Positions 55,993 through 64,000 of a stretch of DNA of 64,000 bases are shown in pieces. The translations under genes were made by a program, and so were the position numbers. This DNA comes from Ruegeria haliotis (GTDB lineage: Bacteria; Pseudomonadota; Alphaproteobacteria; Rhodobacterales; Rhodobacteraceae). The stretch lies in NCBI RefSeq assembly GCF_013377785.1, contig NZ_JABXWT010000002.1, forward strand, positions 397,143 through 461,142, in the 5' to 3' direction. The notes below the pieces were generated by a model. It ran no database searches. It saw only the letters and a program-made list of their open reading frames with translations, and had not been told where the DNA came from. Each line of letters begins with the position of its first letter. The first letter of the stretch is position 1.

Positions 55993-57351
55993 ATGGCTTT
56001 TGAACGCGTATCCCGGCTGGCGTCAATCCCGGCCCTGATGCTGACGGTTGTCGTTTGGCTGACGGCAGCAGTGCAGAGCCATGCGCAAAGCCTGATCCGC
56101 GATCCCGATATAGAACATGGGCTGCAAGAACTGGCCTTTCCGGTGTTGCGAGCTGCGGGTCTGAACACAAACCGCGTCAGAATACTTGTGGTCAACGACA
56201 GCACCTTCAACGCCTTTGTCATCGACTACAATGCCATCTATCTGAACTACGGTCTGATTCTGACGGTGGACAGCCCCGAAATGCTGCAAGCCGTCATCGC
56301 GCATGAGGCCGCCCATATCGCCAACGGTCATCTGGCGCGACGGGTTGAAAACCTGCGGGCGGCCCAGCGAAACGCCGGGCTTGGCACTGCCCTTGCCCTG
56401 ATCGCAGCTGCCGCAGGGGGTGGTGAAGCTGCGGCGGGAATCGCTGCAGGCACACAGGCCTCTGCGTTACGCAGTTTTCTGGGCCATACACGGGCCGAAG
56501 AATCCTCGGCTGACCGCAGTGCGGCCAGTTATCTGCGACAGGCAGGTATCTCGCCCATTGGCATGGTCACACTGCACCGCAAATTCGCCGGTCAGGATTT
56601 GTTGAGTACGGCAAGGCAAGACCCTTACATGCGATCGCATCCAACAAGCCGAGAGCGTCTGCGCGCTGCCGAGACATTTCTGGAGCAATATGGCGATCAG
56701 TCGAATCCAAACGCCCGCGCTGATTATTGGTTCGCGCGTGTAAAAGGCAAGTTATCTGCCTTCCTGCGCTCACCCACCTGGACCTTGCGAAACGCCAAAG
56801 GCGAACCTGACCGCGATATTCGCATGATGCGCGAGGCCTCGGCCCATCATCAAAACCGCGATCTGGCCCGCGCGCGTGCAGCAATCGGCGAAGCCCTGAC
56901 CATTCGCCCGGACGATCCTTTCTATTACGAGTTGAAAGGACAAATCCTGTTGGAAAACAGACAAGTGCAAGAGGCTGTCACCGCCTATGGTCAAGCGGTT
57001 GAGATGGCCCCGAACGATTCTCTGATACTGGCTGGGTATGGGCGTGCACTTCTGGCACAGGGGCAAACGAAGGAAGCCTTGCAAGCTCTTGAAAAGGCTC
57101 GCGCACGCGATTATCGCAACGCCAGATTGATGCAAGATCTTGGCGCGGCTTATGCCAAAGTTGGCAACAACGGGATGGCTTCAGCCGTCACCGCTGAACG
57201 TTACGCCTTGCAAGGCCGACTGGCCGATGCGGGCATCCACGCAAAACGCGCGGTCCGACAATTGCCCGAAGGTTCTCCGGGTTGGCAAAGGGCACAGGAT
57301 GTGTTGATTGCCTCGGAACGCGCAAAGAAAAACAAAAGGAAACGGAAATGA
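55993..57351 (+). CDS. M48-family metalloprotease with TPR repeats (BepA-like)
   Basis: A 452-residue exported protein. Signal peptide ends near VQSHAQ (residue 32). The zinc motif HEAAH is at 104-108 and the third ligand in RAEESSADRSAASYL. The C-terminal half has TPR repeats (DLARARAAIGEALTIRPDD, VTAYGQAVEMAPND, ALQALEKARARDYR). BepA/LoiP-type proteases maintain outer-membrane protein assembly. ATG 55969 in frame would overlap the divergent aminotransferase; 55993 is preferred. The stop overlaps the DsbA-like start. Confidence 0.88.
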   Translation: MAFERVSRLASIPALMLTVVVWLTAAVQSHAQSLIRDPDIEHGLQELAFPVLRAAGLNTNRVRILVVNDSTFNAFVIDYNAIYLNYGLILTVDSPEMLQAVIAHEAAHIANGHLARRVENLRAAQRNAGLGTALALIAAAAGGGEAAAGIAAGTQASALRSFLGHTRAEESSADRSAASYLRQAGISPIGMVTLHRKFAGQDLLSTARQDPYMRSHPTSRERLRAAETFLEQYGDQSNPNARADYWFARVKGKLSAFLRSPTWTLRNAKGEPDRDIRMMREASAHHQNRDLARARAAIGEALTIRPDDPFYYELKGQILLENRQVQEAVTAYGQAVEMAPNDSLILAGYGRALLAQGQTKEALQALEKARARDYRNARLMQDLGAAYAKVGNNGMASAVTAERYALQGRLADAGIHAKRAVRQLPEGSPGWQRAQDVLIASERAKKNKRKRK

Positions 57352-58106
57352 TCCTCAGACATGCTGCACCCGCCCTTCTGGGGCTTTCCCTGATTACTGG
57401 CCCGGCGCAGGCGCTGGACCTGAACGCCCTGAGCGACGCAGAGAAAACCGAATTCGGCGCGCAGGTCCGCGAGTACCTTCTGGAAAATCCCGAAGTGATC
57501 ATCGAGGCGATCAACATCCTTGAACAGCGCAATGCTACAGTCGAGGCACAGGCGGACAAGGAACTGGTCGCGGCCAATGCCGATGAACTGTTCAATGACG
57601 GGTTCAGCTGGGTCGGCGGTAACCCGGACGGCGACATCACACTGGTCGAGTTCATGGACTACCGCTGCGGCTATTGTCGTCGTGCGGTTCCGGAAGTGGC
57701 CAACCTGTTGGCTGCAGACGGCAATATCCGTCTGGTGATCAAGGAATTCCCGATCCTGGGCGATGCTTCAGTCGTGTCCTCGCGCTTTGCGCTGGCAACC
57801 AAGCATGTGGCAGGTCGGGACGCTTACAAACAAGTTCATGACGCCCTGATGGAATTCAGTGGTGAGCCTACCGAAGTTACTCTGCGCCGTATCTCAGACG
57901 GTCTGGGTCTGGATAGTGAAGCGATTGTTGCTGCAATGGACAGCGATCAGGTCACGGATGAAATTGCCAAAACCCGTGCTCTGGCGCAGCGGATGCAGAT
58001 TTCCGGGACGCCTTCATTTGTGCTGGGAACAGAAATGCTGCGTGGGTTCCTTCCTGCGGATCAGATGCAGCAGATTGCAGACGGGGTTCGTGCCGAGCAA
58101 GGCTGA
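57348..58106 (+). CDS. DsbA-family thiol oxidoreductase (Com1/ScsC-like)
   Basis: A 252-residue periplasmic thioredoxin-fold protein. Signal peptide ends near GPAQA (residue 22). The active site CGYC is at 107-110 in FMDYRCGYCRRAVPE, and the cis-Pro loop is ISGTPSFVLG. An N-terminal helical extension (residues about 25-85) resembles ScsC/BcfH-type proteins that oligomerise. It forms or isomerises disulfides. Its ATG overlaps the M48 stop, so both act in envelope maintenance. Confidence 0.9.
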   Translation: MILRHAAPALLGLSLITGPAQALDLNALSDAEKTEFGAQVREYLLENPEVIIEAINILEQRNATVEAQADKELVAANADELFNDGFSWVGGNPDGDITLVEFMDYRCGYCRRAVPEVANLLAADGNIRLVIKEFPILGDASVVSSRFALATKHVAGRDAYKQVHDALMEFSGEPTEVTLRRISDGLGLDSEAIVAAMDSDQVTDEIAKTRALAQRMQISGTPSFVLGTEMLRGFLPADQMQQIADGVRAEQG

Positions 58107-58115
58107 AGAAACACA

Positions 58116-58143
58116 AGCATCGTTGGTTCGCGCCAGCGATGCT
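58116..58143 (+). terminator. Possible terminator after the DsbA-like gene
   Basis: AGCATCGTTGG and CCAGCGATGCT pair over 11 positions with one T-G wobble around a 6-nt loop, 9 nt after the stop, followed by CTTCTCG. The T-tail is weak. Confidence 0.5.
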
Positions 58144-58177
58144 CTTCTCGACAATCAGTCATGAAGGTCACTGTGGT

Positions 58178-59251
58178 ATGAACAGGCGGGATTTACTGAT
58201 TACCGGTGGAGCGTTGGGGATTGTGAGTATTGCAAATCAGTCGTTAGCCCAATCAGCTTTGGGTTTTTATGTACCCGCAGAAGAAACGCGACATCAACGC
58301 ACGTTCATGCAGTGGCCCAGCAGCCGCAAGGTCTATTCCGACCGTTTCCTCCTGGAGATCGTACAACAAGCAATTGCGGATATTGCCAATACCATTGCCG
58401 AGTTTGAACCTGTTGTGATGCTGGCTGCGGCCAAGCATCACGCGCAGGCGCGTCGCAAACTCTCGTCCTTGGTAGAGCTTTGGGATGTTCCCACCGAAGA
58501 CCTCTGGTGCCGGGATGCGGGGCCAGTCTTCGTGATAAGTGACAGCGGCGGGCTCGCTGTCAGTCAGATACAATTCAACGGTTGGGGAAAGAAACAAGTT
58601 CACAACCATGATGCACGTATCGCTGGGCTGGTTGCCAAGCACTTGGATCTACCCATTTTACCAACCGGTTTATTTGGCGAAGCGGGTGGTGTTGAGCAAG
58701 ACGGTCGCGGCTTGCTCATGGCACATGAAAGTTCCTGGGTGAACGACAACCGTAACCCCGGACTAACCCGAGATGAAATCGAGGGCCGGCTGCTGGCAGC
58801 TTACGGAGCAAATCGCATGATCTGGTCCGACGGTGTTTGGGGCGAAGATATTACGGACTATCATATAGACAGTCTGGCGCGCTTTACCGGGCCAAACCGC
58901 GTTTTGATGAATCTGCCGGACAAGCCTGATATGAACGACCCCTTCCATACCTCTGCTTTAGATACGCACGATCGGTTGCTTGCCGAAAACGTACAGGTTG
59001 AGACTATCCCGGAGCCAAATATTCGGCGCGTCAGTGATCTGGAGTTCGTTGCATCATACGTAAACTACTATGTCTGCAACGGCGCTGTTATCACGTCTCA
59101 ATTCGGTGACAGAGAAACAGATGAGATTGCGCAAGAAGCGCTGAGCCGCCATTTTCCCGGGCGCGAAATCGTCGCGCTGAACGTAGATATACTGGGGGAA
59201 TTGGGGGGAGGTATTCATTGCGCAACGCAACAGATGCCTGCCGTTCAGTAG
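58178..59251 (+). CDS. Agmatine/peptidylarginine deiminase family, Tat-exported
   Basis: A 357-residue guanidine-deiminase of the PPAD/agmatine deiminase fold. The start MNRRDLLITGGALG is a twin-arginine signal with cleavage near QSLAQS. Catalytic features are LWCRDAGPVFV, GWGKK, WSDGVWGEDITDYHIDSLARF and the catalytic cysteine in GGGIHCATQQMP (Cys348). Cytosolic agmatine deiminases lack an export signal, so a periplasmic substrate (agmatine or arginine-type) is inferred. Confidence 0.85.
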   Translation: MNRRDLLITGGALGIVSIANQSLAQSALGFYVPAEETRHQRTFMQWPSSRKVYSDRFLLEIVQQAIADIANTIAEFEPVVMLAAAKHHAQARRKLSSLVELWDVPTEDLWCRDAGPVFVISDSGGLAVSQIQFNGWGKKQVHNHDARIAGLVAKHLDLPILPTGLFGEAGGVEQDGRGLLMAHESSWVNDNRNPGLTRDEIEGRLLAAYGANRMIWSDGVWGEDITDYHIDSLARFTGPNRVLMNLPDKPDMNDPFHTSALDTHDRLLAENVQVETIPEPNIRRVSDLEFVASYVNYYVCNGAVITSQFGDRETDEIAQEALSRHFPGREIVALNVDILGELGGGIHCATQQMPAVQ

Positions 59252-59294
59252 CAGCCCGTTCGGCGGGACCATAAACCCCTCCAAACCAAATGGG

Positions 59295-60416
59295 TTACTC
59301 CGCCGCTTCCTGCGCGGCGTCCAGCTCGGCCGCCTTCTTCTCGACCTCTTCCACGATATGGTCGACCATCTGATCGTTCGACATCTTGTGGCTGGCCTTT
59401 CCGGCCAAATAGACCATGCCAGCCCCCGCTCCGCCGCCGGTGAACCCGACATCGGTCATCAGCGCTTCGCCAGGGCCGTTCACCACGCAACCGATGATCG
59501 ATAGCGACATCGGCGTTTTGATGTGTTCCAAACGGTGCTCCAGCGCTTCGACCGTTTTGATCACGTCAAAACCCTGCCGCGCGCAGGACGGGCAGGAGAT
59601 GATGTTGACACCACGATGGCGCAGACCCAGAGATTTCAGAATCTCGAAGCCGACTTTGACCTCTTCGACCGGATCGGCGGACAGGCTGACGCGGATCGTA
59701 TCGCCGATGCCCATCCACAAAAGGTTACCCAGCCCGATGGCAGATTTGATGGTGCCTGAAACCAGCCCGCCTGCCTCGGTAATGCCAAGGTGGATTGGGG
59801 CGTCCGTCGCCTCGGCAATGCCTTGATAGGCCGCGGCGGACAGAAACACGTCGCTGGCCTTCACGCTGATCTTGAAGTTGTGAAAGTCGTTATCCTGCAG
59901 AATGCGGATATGGTCCAAACCGCTTTCAACCATCGCCTCAGGGCACGGCTCACCGTATTTTTCCAGCAGGTGCCGTTCCAGACTGCCCGCATTCACCCCG
60001 ATGCGGATCGAGCAATTGTGGTCACGCGCAGCCTGAATAACCTCTTTCACCCGTTTTTCGTCGCCAATATTGCCCGGATTGATCCGCAGACAGGCTGCAC
60101 CAGCTTCGGCCGCTTCGATGCCGCGACGATAGTGAAAATGGATGTCCGCCACGATCGGCACCGGGCTTTCGCGCACGATGTCTTTCAGCGCTTTTGACGA
60201 TGCCTCATCCGGAACAGAAATGCGCACAATATCAGCGCCAGCCTCAGCTGCGGCCTGTACCTGCGCGACTGTCCCTGCCACATCAGTGGTCAACGTGTTT
60301 GTCATCGTTTGCACGGCGATTGGCGCGTCACCCCCGACAGGTACGTTACCCACCATGATCTGACGGGATTTGCGGCGATAGATATCGCGCCAGGGACGTA
60401 CGTGATTAAGGGACAT
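59295..60416 (-). CDS. ispG: 4-hydroxy-3-methylbut-2-enyl diphosphate synthase (IspG/GcpE)
   Basis: A 373-residue TIM-barrel plus Fe-S enzyme of the MEP isoprenoid pathway. The cluster ligands lie in [13 protein letters not shown] (two Cys) and CVVNGPGE (third Cys), with a Glu as fourth ligand. [12 protein letters not shown] and GNIRIG-type segments match family. Length is typical of the flavodoxin-dependent form. A gap of 71 nt separates it from the RodZ-like gene. Confidence 0.96.
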   Translation of the reverse strand: MSLNHVRPWRDIYRRKSRQIMVGNVPVGGDAPIAVQTMTNTLTTDVAGTVAQVQAAAEAGADIVRISVPDEASSKALKDIVRESPVPIVADIHFHYRRGIEAAEAGAACLRINPGNIGDEKRVKEVIQAARDHNCSIRIGVNAGSLERHLLEKYGEPCPEAMVESGLDHIRILQDNDFHNFKISVKASDVFLSAAAYQGIAEATDAPIHLGITEAGGLVSGTIKSAIGLGNLLWMGIGDTIRVSLSADPVEEVKVGFEILKSLGLRHRGVNIISCPSCARQGFDVIKTVEALEHRLEHIKTPMSLSIIGCVVNGPGEALMTDVGFTGGGAGAGMVYLAGKASHKMSNDQMVDHIVEEVEKKAAELDAAQEAAE

Positions 60417-60487
60417 ATGGACGGATCCGCAACTGCCTAGGTTCCGACTTTAAATAGTTCGGCAACCGCAGTATCGCAATGGCTAGA

Positions 60488-61696
60488 TCACTCGGCGGGC
60501 GCTTCTGTCACCTGTGTCTGAAGTTCGGCCACCAATTGCTTGAGCGCGCTGTTATGCTCGGCTTCGAGATCGGCAACGTTATAGGTATCGGAAACGGCGT
60601 CCTTGGACAGGACAACGCCTTTGGCCACCGTACCGGGTGCACCCGCAGGCCCGAAATGCTCACCGTTCATCGAGAAATAAACCGATCCCGATGCCCCTGC
60701 GCGCAGCAAAGGTGGCTCTTCGGTCAACGGTACCTCGAACACGTTGCCCTGTTCGACGGTGCCAAGAGTACCCTCGAATATCACACTGCCATCCGCAGCG
60801 GTGACCCGCATCCACGCCGGGTCAACGGCAACAATCTTGAGCGTCGAATCGACCTGTTCGACAACCTGAGGGAGGGCTGGTCGTTCGACCGTGTGTATGT
60901 CAGCAACCTCGAACTGCGGCAATTCCGGCGGACGAAACGCACCGACATTGCGCGGATCAAGCGTTGAAATCGGCGCATCGCGGGCGACCAGAACTGGTAC
61001 GTCCAGCGCCTGCGGACGATACAGACGGTCCAGCGCTTCGGTGTTCGGAGCCTCCGCCGTTTCAACGTCACCTGTGCTGAGGCGTGCTGCATCCAGCGGA
61101 TCAAGATCCGAAAGAACCACAGGCGCCTGTTCAACCGGGCTGACCTGTACCTGCTGGATCTTGTTCAAAACCGCCCAACCGCCATAGCCAATACCGCCAA
61201 TCAGCGCCAGCAGCACCAGCGAAGACCCGATAGCGCGCGGTTCAATCTGACTGACCAGGGATTCCTTGCCCGGAATGTAAGGTGTATTCGGCGAGATGAA
61301 CGGATCGCGCCCCATTGGCCCCCGTGAAGGCAAATCACCCGTAGCCTTGCGGACAACCGACGCCTCGGCGGACATGCCATGCGCCACCTCAAATCCGCTT
61401 TCCAGACAGAAGGCGGCAAAGGTTTCGTCGGGGTTCATACCAAGATAACGGGCGTAAGAACGCACATACCCGGCGATGAAGCCGGGTGTGTCAAATGCGT
61501 CAGGATCGGCATTTTCTATGGCAGCGATGTAGTTGGCTTTGATCCGCAACTCGCGCTGAACGTCCAGAAGGGACTTGCCCATGGTGGCCCGTTCGCCACG
61601 CATCTTATCACCAAGCCGCACCTCGTAGTCGTCAAAGCCCTTTGGCCTGACATCCATACCTTCTTCGGAATCGCGCTGTGATCTGCGCCCAATCAT
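60488..61696 (-). CDS. RodZ-like HTH membrane protein (DUF4115)
   Basis: A 402-residue bitopic protein with an N-terminal Xre-type HTH_25 (LGDKMRGERATMGKSLLDVQ, then RIKANYIAAIENADPDAF and PGFIAGYVRSYARYLG). A transmembrane helix (AIGSSLVLLALIGGIGYGGWA) lies near residue 165, followed by a Pro-rich linker and C-terminal DUF4115 (MRVTAADGSVIFEGTL and EVPLTEEPPLLRAGASGSVYF). This is the RodZ architecture, which links MreB to cell-wall elongation. Alphaproteobacterial members are longer and divergent, so rodZ is not given as name. Confidence 0.85.
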   Translation of the reverse strand: MIGRRSQRDSEEGMDVRPKGFDDYEVRLGDKMRGERATMGKSLLDVQRELRIKANYIAAIENADPDAFDTPGFIAGYVRSYARYLGMNPDETFAAFCLESGFEVAHGMSAEASVVRKATGDLPSRGPMGRDPFISPNTPYIPGKESLVSQIEPRAIGSSLVLLALIGGIGYGGWAVLNKIQQVQVSPVEQAPVVLSDLDPLDAARLSTGDVETAEAPNTEALDRLYRPQALDVPVLVARDAPISTLDPRNVGAFRPPELPQFEVADIHTVERPALPQVVEQVDSTLKIVAVDPAWMRVTAADGSVIFEGTLGTVEQGNVFEVPLTEEPPLLRAGASGSVYFSMNGEHFGPAGAPGTVAKGVVLSKDAVSDTYNVADLEAEHNSALKQLVAELQTQVTEAPAE

Positions 61697-61825
61697 CCCT
61701 GCTGCCCCATTTTGCCTGTCGCGTGTTTCACGCTAACGGCGAATCATCCCTATAATGATTCGTCCGATACTTTTGTTAGCGTAATCTTAACACGCGACAA
61801 CCGAGTTGCACACTTTGGCGTGATA

Positions 61826-63049
61826 TTATCCGGCAAGTTCGGCGCGATTTAGCGCACAATGTGACCAAAGTTCGTCCATCGCCTGCACCAAACGGTTCAT
61901 TTCGTCAGGTCCATGCACCGGAGACGGGGTAAAACGCAGACGCTCGGTTCCGCGCGGAACGGTCGGGAAATTGATCGGCTGCACATAGATACCGTGATCA
62001 TCCAGCAACATATCGCTCAACTTTTTGGTGTGCACAGGGTTGCCGACGATCACCGGCACGATGTGGCTACCGTGATCAATCAGTGGCATGCCCAGCCCCT
62101 TCAGCCGCAGCTTGAGGATCTTCGCCTGTGTCTGGTGCTGCTCACGCAGCTCCGGTGCGCGCTTCAGATACGCCACCGATGCCGCCGCACCAGCAGCAAC
62201 CGCCGGTGGCAGAGATGTGGTGAAGATGAAGCCCGGCGCATACGAGCGTACGGCGTCACACATTTTCTCACTGGCGGCGATGTATCCACCCATCACGCCA
62301 TAAGCCTTGGCCAGCGTGCCATTGATGATATCGATGCGATGCGCCAGGCTGTCCCGTTCGGTCACACCACCGCCACGCGGGCCATACATGCCGACTGCAT
62401 GAACCTCATCAATGTAAGTCAGTGCGCCAAATTCGTCCGCCAGATCACAGATCTCTTCGATGGGTCCAAAATCGCCATCCATCGAATAGACCGACTCAAA
62501 TGCGATCAGTTTGGGTGCAGCCGGATCATCGGCCTCAAGCAGCTCGCGCAGATGAGCGACATCATTGTGACGGAAGATGCGCTTTTCCCCGCCATTGCGG
62601 CGGACACCTTCAATCATCGAGGCATGGTTCAGCGCATCGGAATAGATAATCAGGCCGGGGAACAATCTTGGCAATGTGCTCAGCGTCGCATCATTGGCAA
62701 TATACGCGCTGGTAAACAGCAAGGCAGCTTCTTTGCCATGAAGATCTGCCAATTCGGCCTCGAGCCGCTTGTGATACACCGTGGTGCCCGAGATGTTGCG
62801 CGTCCCGCCCGAGCCTGCCCCGGCCGAATCGACGGCCTCGTGCATCGCATCCAGAACGACGGGATGCTGCCCCATACCCAGATAGTCGTTCCCACACCAA
62901 ACGGTGATGTTCTGCTGCGAGCCATCCAAGCGGGTGCGCACCGCATGCGGAAAATGACCGTTGCGACGTTCGATATCGATAAAGGTCCGGTAACGTCCTT
63001 CGTCATGCAGCCTGGCAATCGCTGAATCGAGCTGAGCAGTATAGTCCAA
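61826..63049 (-). CDS. hemA: 5-aminolevulinate synthase
   Basis: A 407-residue PLP enzyme making 5-aminolevulinate from glycine and succinyl-CoA. The start is TTG at 63049 with AAGGAGG five nt upstream, giving [18 protein letters not shown] (Rhodobacter-like MDYN...). Other marks are [29 protein letters not shown] and the PLP lysine in [12 protein letters not shown]. The open frame extends to 63370 but with no family similarity. An FNR box lies upstream. Confidence 0.95.
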   Translation of the reverse strand: MDYTAQLDSAIARLHDEGRYRTFIDIERRNGHFPHAVRTRLDGSQQNITVWCGNDYLGMGQHPVVLDAMHEAVDSAGAGSGGTRNISGTTVYHKRLEAELADLHGKEAALLFTSAYIANDATLSTLPRLFPGLIIYSDALNHASMIEGVRRNGGEKRIFRHNDVAHLRELLEADDPAAPKLIAFESVYSMDGDFGPIEEICDLADEFGALTYIDEVHAVGMYGPRGGGVTERDSLAHRIDIINGTLAKAYGVMGGYIAASEKMCDAVRSYAPGFIFTTSLPPAVAAGAAASVAYLKRAPELREQHQTQAKILKLRLKGLGMPLIDHGSHIVPVIVGNPVHTKKLSDMLLDDHGIYVQPINFPTVPRGTERLRFTPSPVHGPDEMNRLVQAMDELWSHCALNRAELAG

Positions 63050-63382
63050 CGGACCCTCCTTGACTGCCCGGTGCACAGTACCGCCTCCGGGCAAGAATTC
63101 TTTCACGCGCGACAGTTTCCACTGCCTTTGCGAATTTGCGTTCCCCTGTCCCGACTGCGTACAGTCTAACCGGTGAACCCAACTTTGATTTGCATCAAAT
63201 ATCGGCTCGGTCCACATCCGACAAGTAAAGTTACGTCCATCAGACGCGAGGAAACGACGCAGGCACCCAATCTTGGGTCGGCAAGTTTCCGATATTAAAC
63301 CAATTTCAAGCTTAACCACACTGGACGACGGCGACAACGCTGATAGGTTTCGACCAGGAAATGATACCATGCAGGAGCTCCT
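63050..63382. other. 333-nt divergent control region of hemA and the M20 gene
   Basis: Apart from the FNR-type palindrome, this gap shows no reading frame or RNA gene that I would support. It should hold promoters for both hemA and the peptidase. Confidence 0.5.
63185..63198. promoter_or_regulatory. FNR-type box TTGAT-N4-ATCAA upstream of hemA
   Basis: TTGAT-TTGC-ATCAA is a perfect match to the FNR/FnrL consensus, symmetric over 16 bp (63184-63199), about 136 nt upstream of the hemA start codon. In Rhodobacter sphaeroides hemA is FnrL-controlled, so oxygen-responsive haem synthesis is the likely role. The divergent M20 gene might share it. Confidence 0.75.
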
Positions 63383-64000
63383 ATGTCGCTAGACCCCGTG
63401 CTGACCCGGATCGACGAAGATCTGCAATCCTCGATCGACCGTTTGATGGAGCTGCTGCGCATCCCGTCCATCTCCACTGATCCCGCCTTTGATTCTGATG
63501 TCAGCCGCGCCGCGGACTGGCTGGTCGCTGACTTGCAAAGCATCGGCATTGCGGCTGAAAAACGGGATACGACTGGCCACCCCATGGTCGTTGGACATGT
63601 GGGCGAAGACGGTGACGGCCCCCATGTTCTGTTTTATGGCCACTACGATGTGCAACCGGTCGACCCGCTGAACCTGTGGAAACGCGATCCGTTCGACCCG
63701 GCGATCGAAGACACCGAACACGGCCCGGTCATCCGGGGCCGGGGTTCTTCCGATGACAAAGGGCAACTGATGACCTTTGTCGAGGCCTGCCGCGCTTGGA
63801 AAGCTGTTCATGGCACCCTGCCCTGTCGCATTACCTTCTTTTTTGAAGGTGAAGAGGAATCCGGTTCGCCGTCGCTGATCCCCTTCCTCAGAGAAAACGC
63901 AACTGAGTTGAAGGCCGATCTGGCATTGGTCTGCGACACCTCGATGGTATCGCGCGGCGTGCCGTCGATTGCGGCGCAGCTGCGAGGCATGCTTAAGGAT
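63383..64000 (+). CDS. M20-family dipeptidase, 5' part (runs off the window)
   Basis: The frame from ATG 63383 is open to the window edge (206 codons). It encodes an M20 metallopeptidase: [18 protein letters not shown] has the first metal His and bridging Asp, [11 protein letters not shown] has the metal-binding Asp of this family, and [10 protein letters not shown] has the catalytic Glu. GGAG stands a few nt before the ATG. It belongs to the dipeptidase/CNDP-like subfamily. The lid and dimer domains lie beyond the window. Confidence 0.9.
   Translation, partial: MSLDPVLTRIDEDLQSSIDRLMELLRIPSISTDPAFDSDVSRAADWLVADLQSIGIAAEKRDTTGHPMVVGHVGEDGDGPHVLFYGHYDVQPVDPLNLWKRDPFDPAIEDTEHGPVIRGRGSSDDKGQLMTFVEACRAWKAVHGTLPCRITFFFEGEEESGSPSLIPFLRENATELKADLALVCDTSMVSRGVPSIAAQLRGMLKD

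Noticed and set aside
63050..63370. Extended N-terminus of HemA
   Set aside because: No similarity to ALAS; the TTG with AAGGAGG at 63049 matches the known N-terminus, and the extension contains the FNR box region.

Overview
The window is a gene-dense, high-G+C chromosomal segment of an alphaproteobacterium, almost certainly family Rhodobacteraceae in the Roseobacter group (Ruegeria/Phaeobacter-like). The reasons are the gene orders yceD-rpmF-plsX-fabH-ihfA-merR and argS-SPOR-nagZ-scpA-scpB, a single-cysteine DksA close to an RSP_2647/RSP_2648-type methyltransferase and PIN pair, OlsB, a 5-aminolevulinate synthase (C4 haem pathway) with an upstream FNR box, and TRAP transporters. Nearly all of it is ordinary core genome. 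I see no prophage, insertion sequence, CRISPR array or conjugation gene.

Layout. 1-540: 5' part of a secreted glycine-rich repeat protein that runs off the left edge. 0.8-2.1 kb: an HSD10-type dehydrogenase and a sugar acetyltransferase, convergent with the ABC-F protein Uup. 4.0-5.3 kb: OlsB (ornithine lipids) and BamE. 5.4-9.5 kb: the yceD-rpmF-plsX-fabH-ihfA-merR cluster, followed by tRNA-Pro(GGG) and a two-domain dCTP deaminase. 10.8-16.4 kb, minus strand: argS, a SPOR protein, nagZ, scpA, scpB and a small conserved protein. 16.6-21.4 kb: an exported molybdopterin-fold protein, dgt, an ErpA-type Fe-S carrier, xthA, a flavin monooxygenase and dksA. 21.8-25.9 kb: a MoxR ATPase, a GNAT enzyme, a DUF2927 lipoprotein, a 56-residue membrane protein and a VWA protein. 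26-29.7 kb: cupin, lipocalin-like protein, M48 protease, then the PIN and RNA methyltransferase genes. 29.7-35.3 kb: glnE, an NTF2-like protein, DUF2852, RDD, the N-end-rule transferase Bpt and a VOC protein. 35.4-42.3 kb: a TRAP transporter with an unusually large permease, divergent from a Cache histidine kinase and LuxR-type regulator. 42.3-43.5 kb: DUF6455 and a HalD/BesD-like oxygenase. 43.8-46.7 kb: an attenuated ilvB-X-ilvN operon. 47-49.7 kb: XRE regulator, DUF2189, an amidase remnant and an M50-like protease. 49.7-54.7 kb: prfB, PBP1A and an amidase. 54.8-64 kb: an aminotransferase, M48-TPR protein, DsbA-like protein, Tat-exported agmatine deiminase, ispG, RodZ-like protein, hemA, and the start of an M20 peptidase.

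Functional themes are envelope biogenesis (BamE, PBP1A, AmiC, NagZ, SPOR, RodZ, OlsB, PlsX/FabH), chromosome organisation (ScpAB, IHF), stringent and translational control (DksA, PrfB, ArgS, Bpt) and nitrogen or amino-acid metabolism (GlnE, IlvBN). The clearest regulatory element is an ilv leader-peptide attenuator at 43.8-43.9 kb. The less explained parts are the protein of unknown function between ilvB and ilvN, the MoxR/VWA locus, a dispersed hairpin-plus-tail repeat, paired 24-bp operator-like sites before the DUF2852 gene, and an 18-bp perfect palindrome between two convergent genes. All assignments rest on reading motifs by eye; no database search was run.
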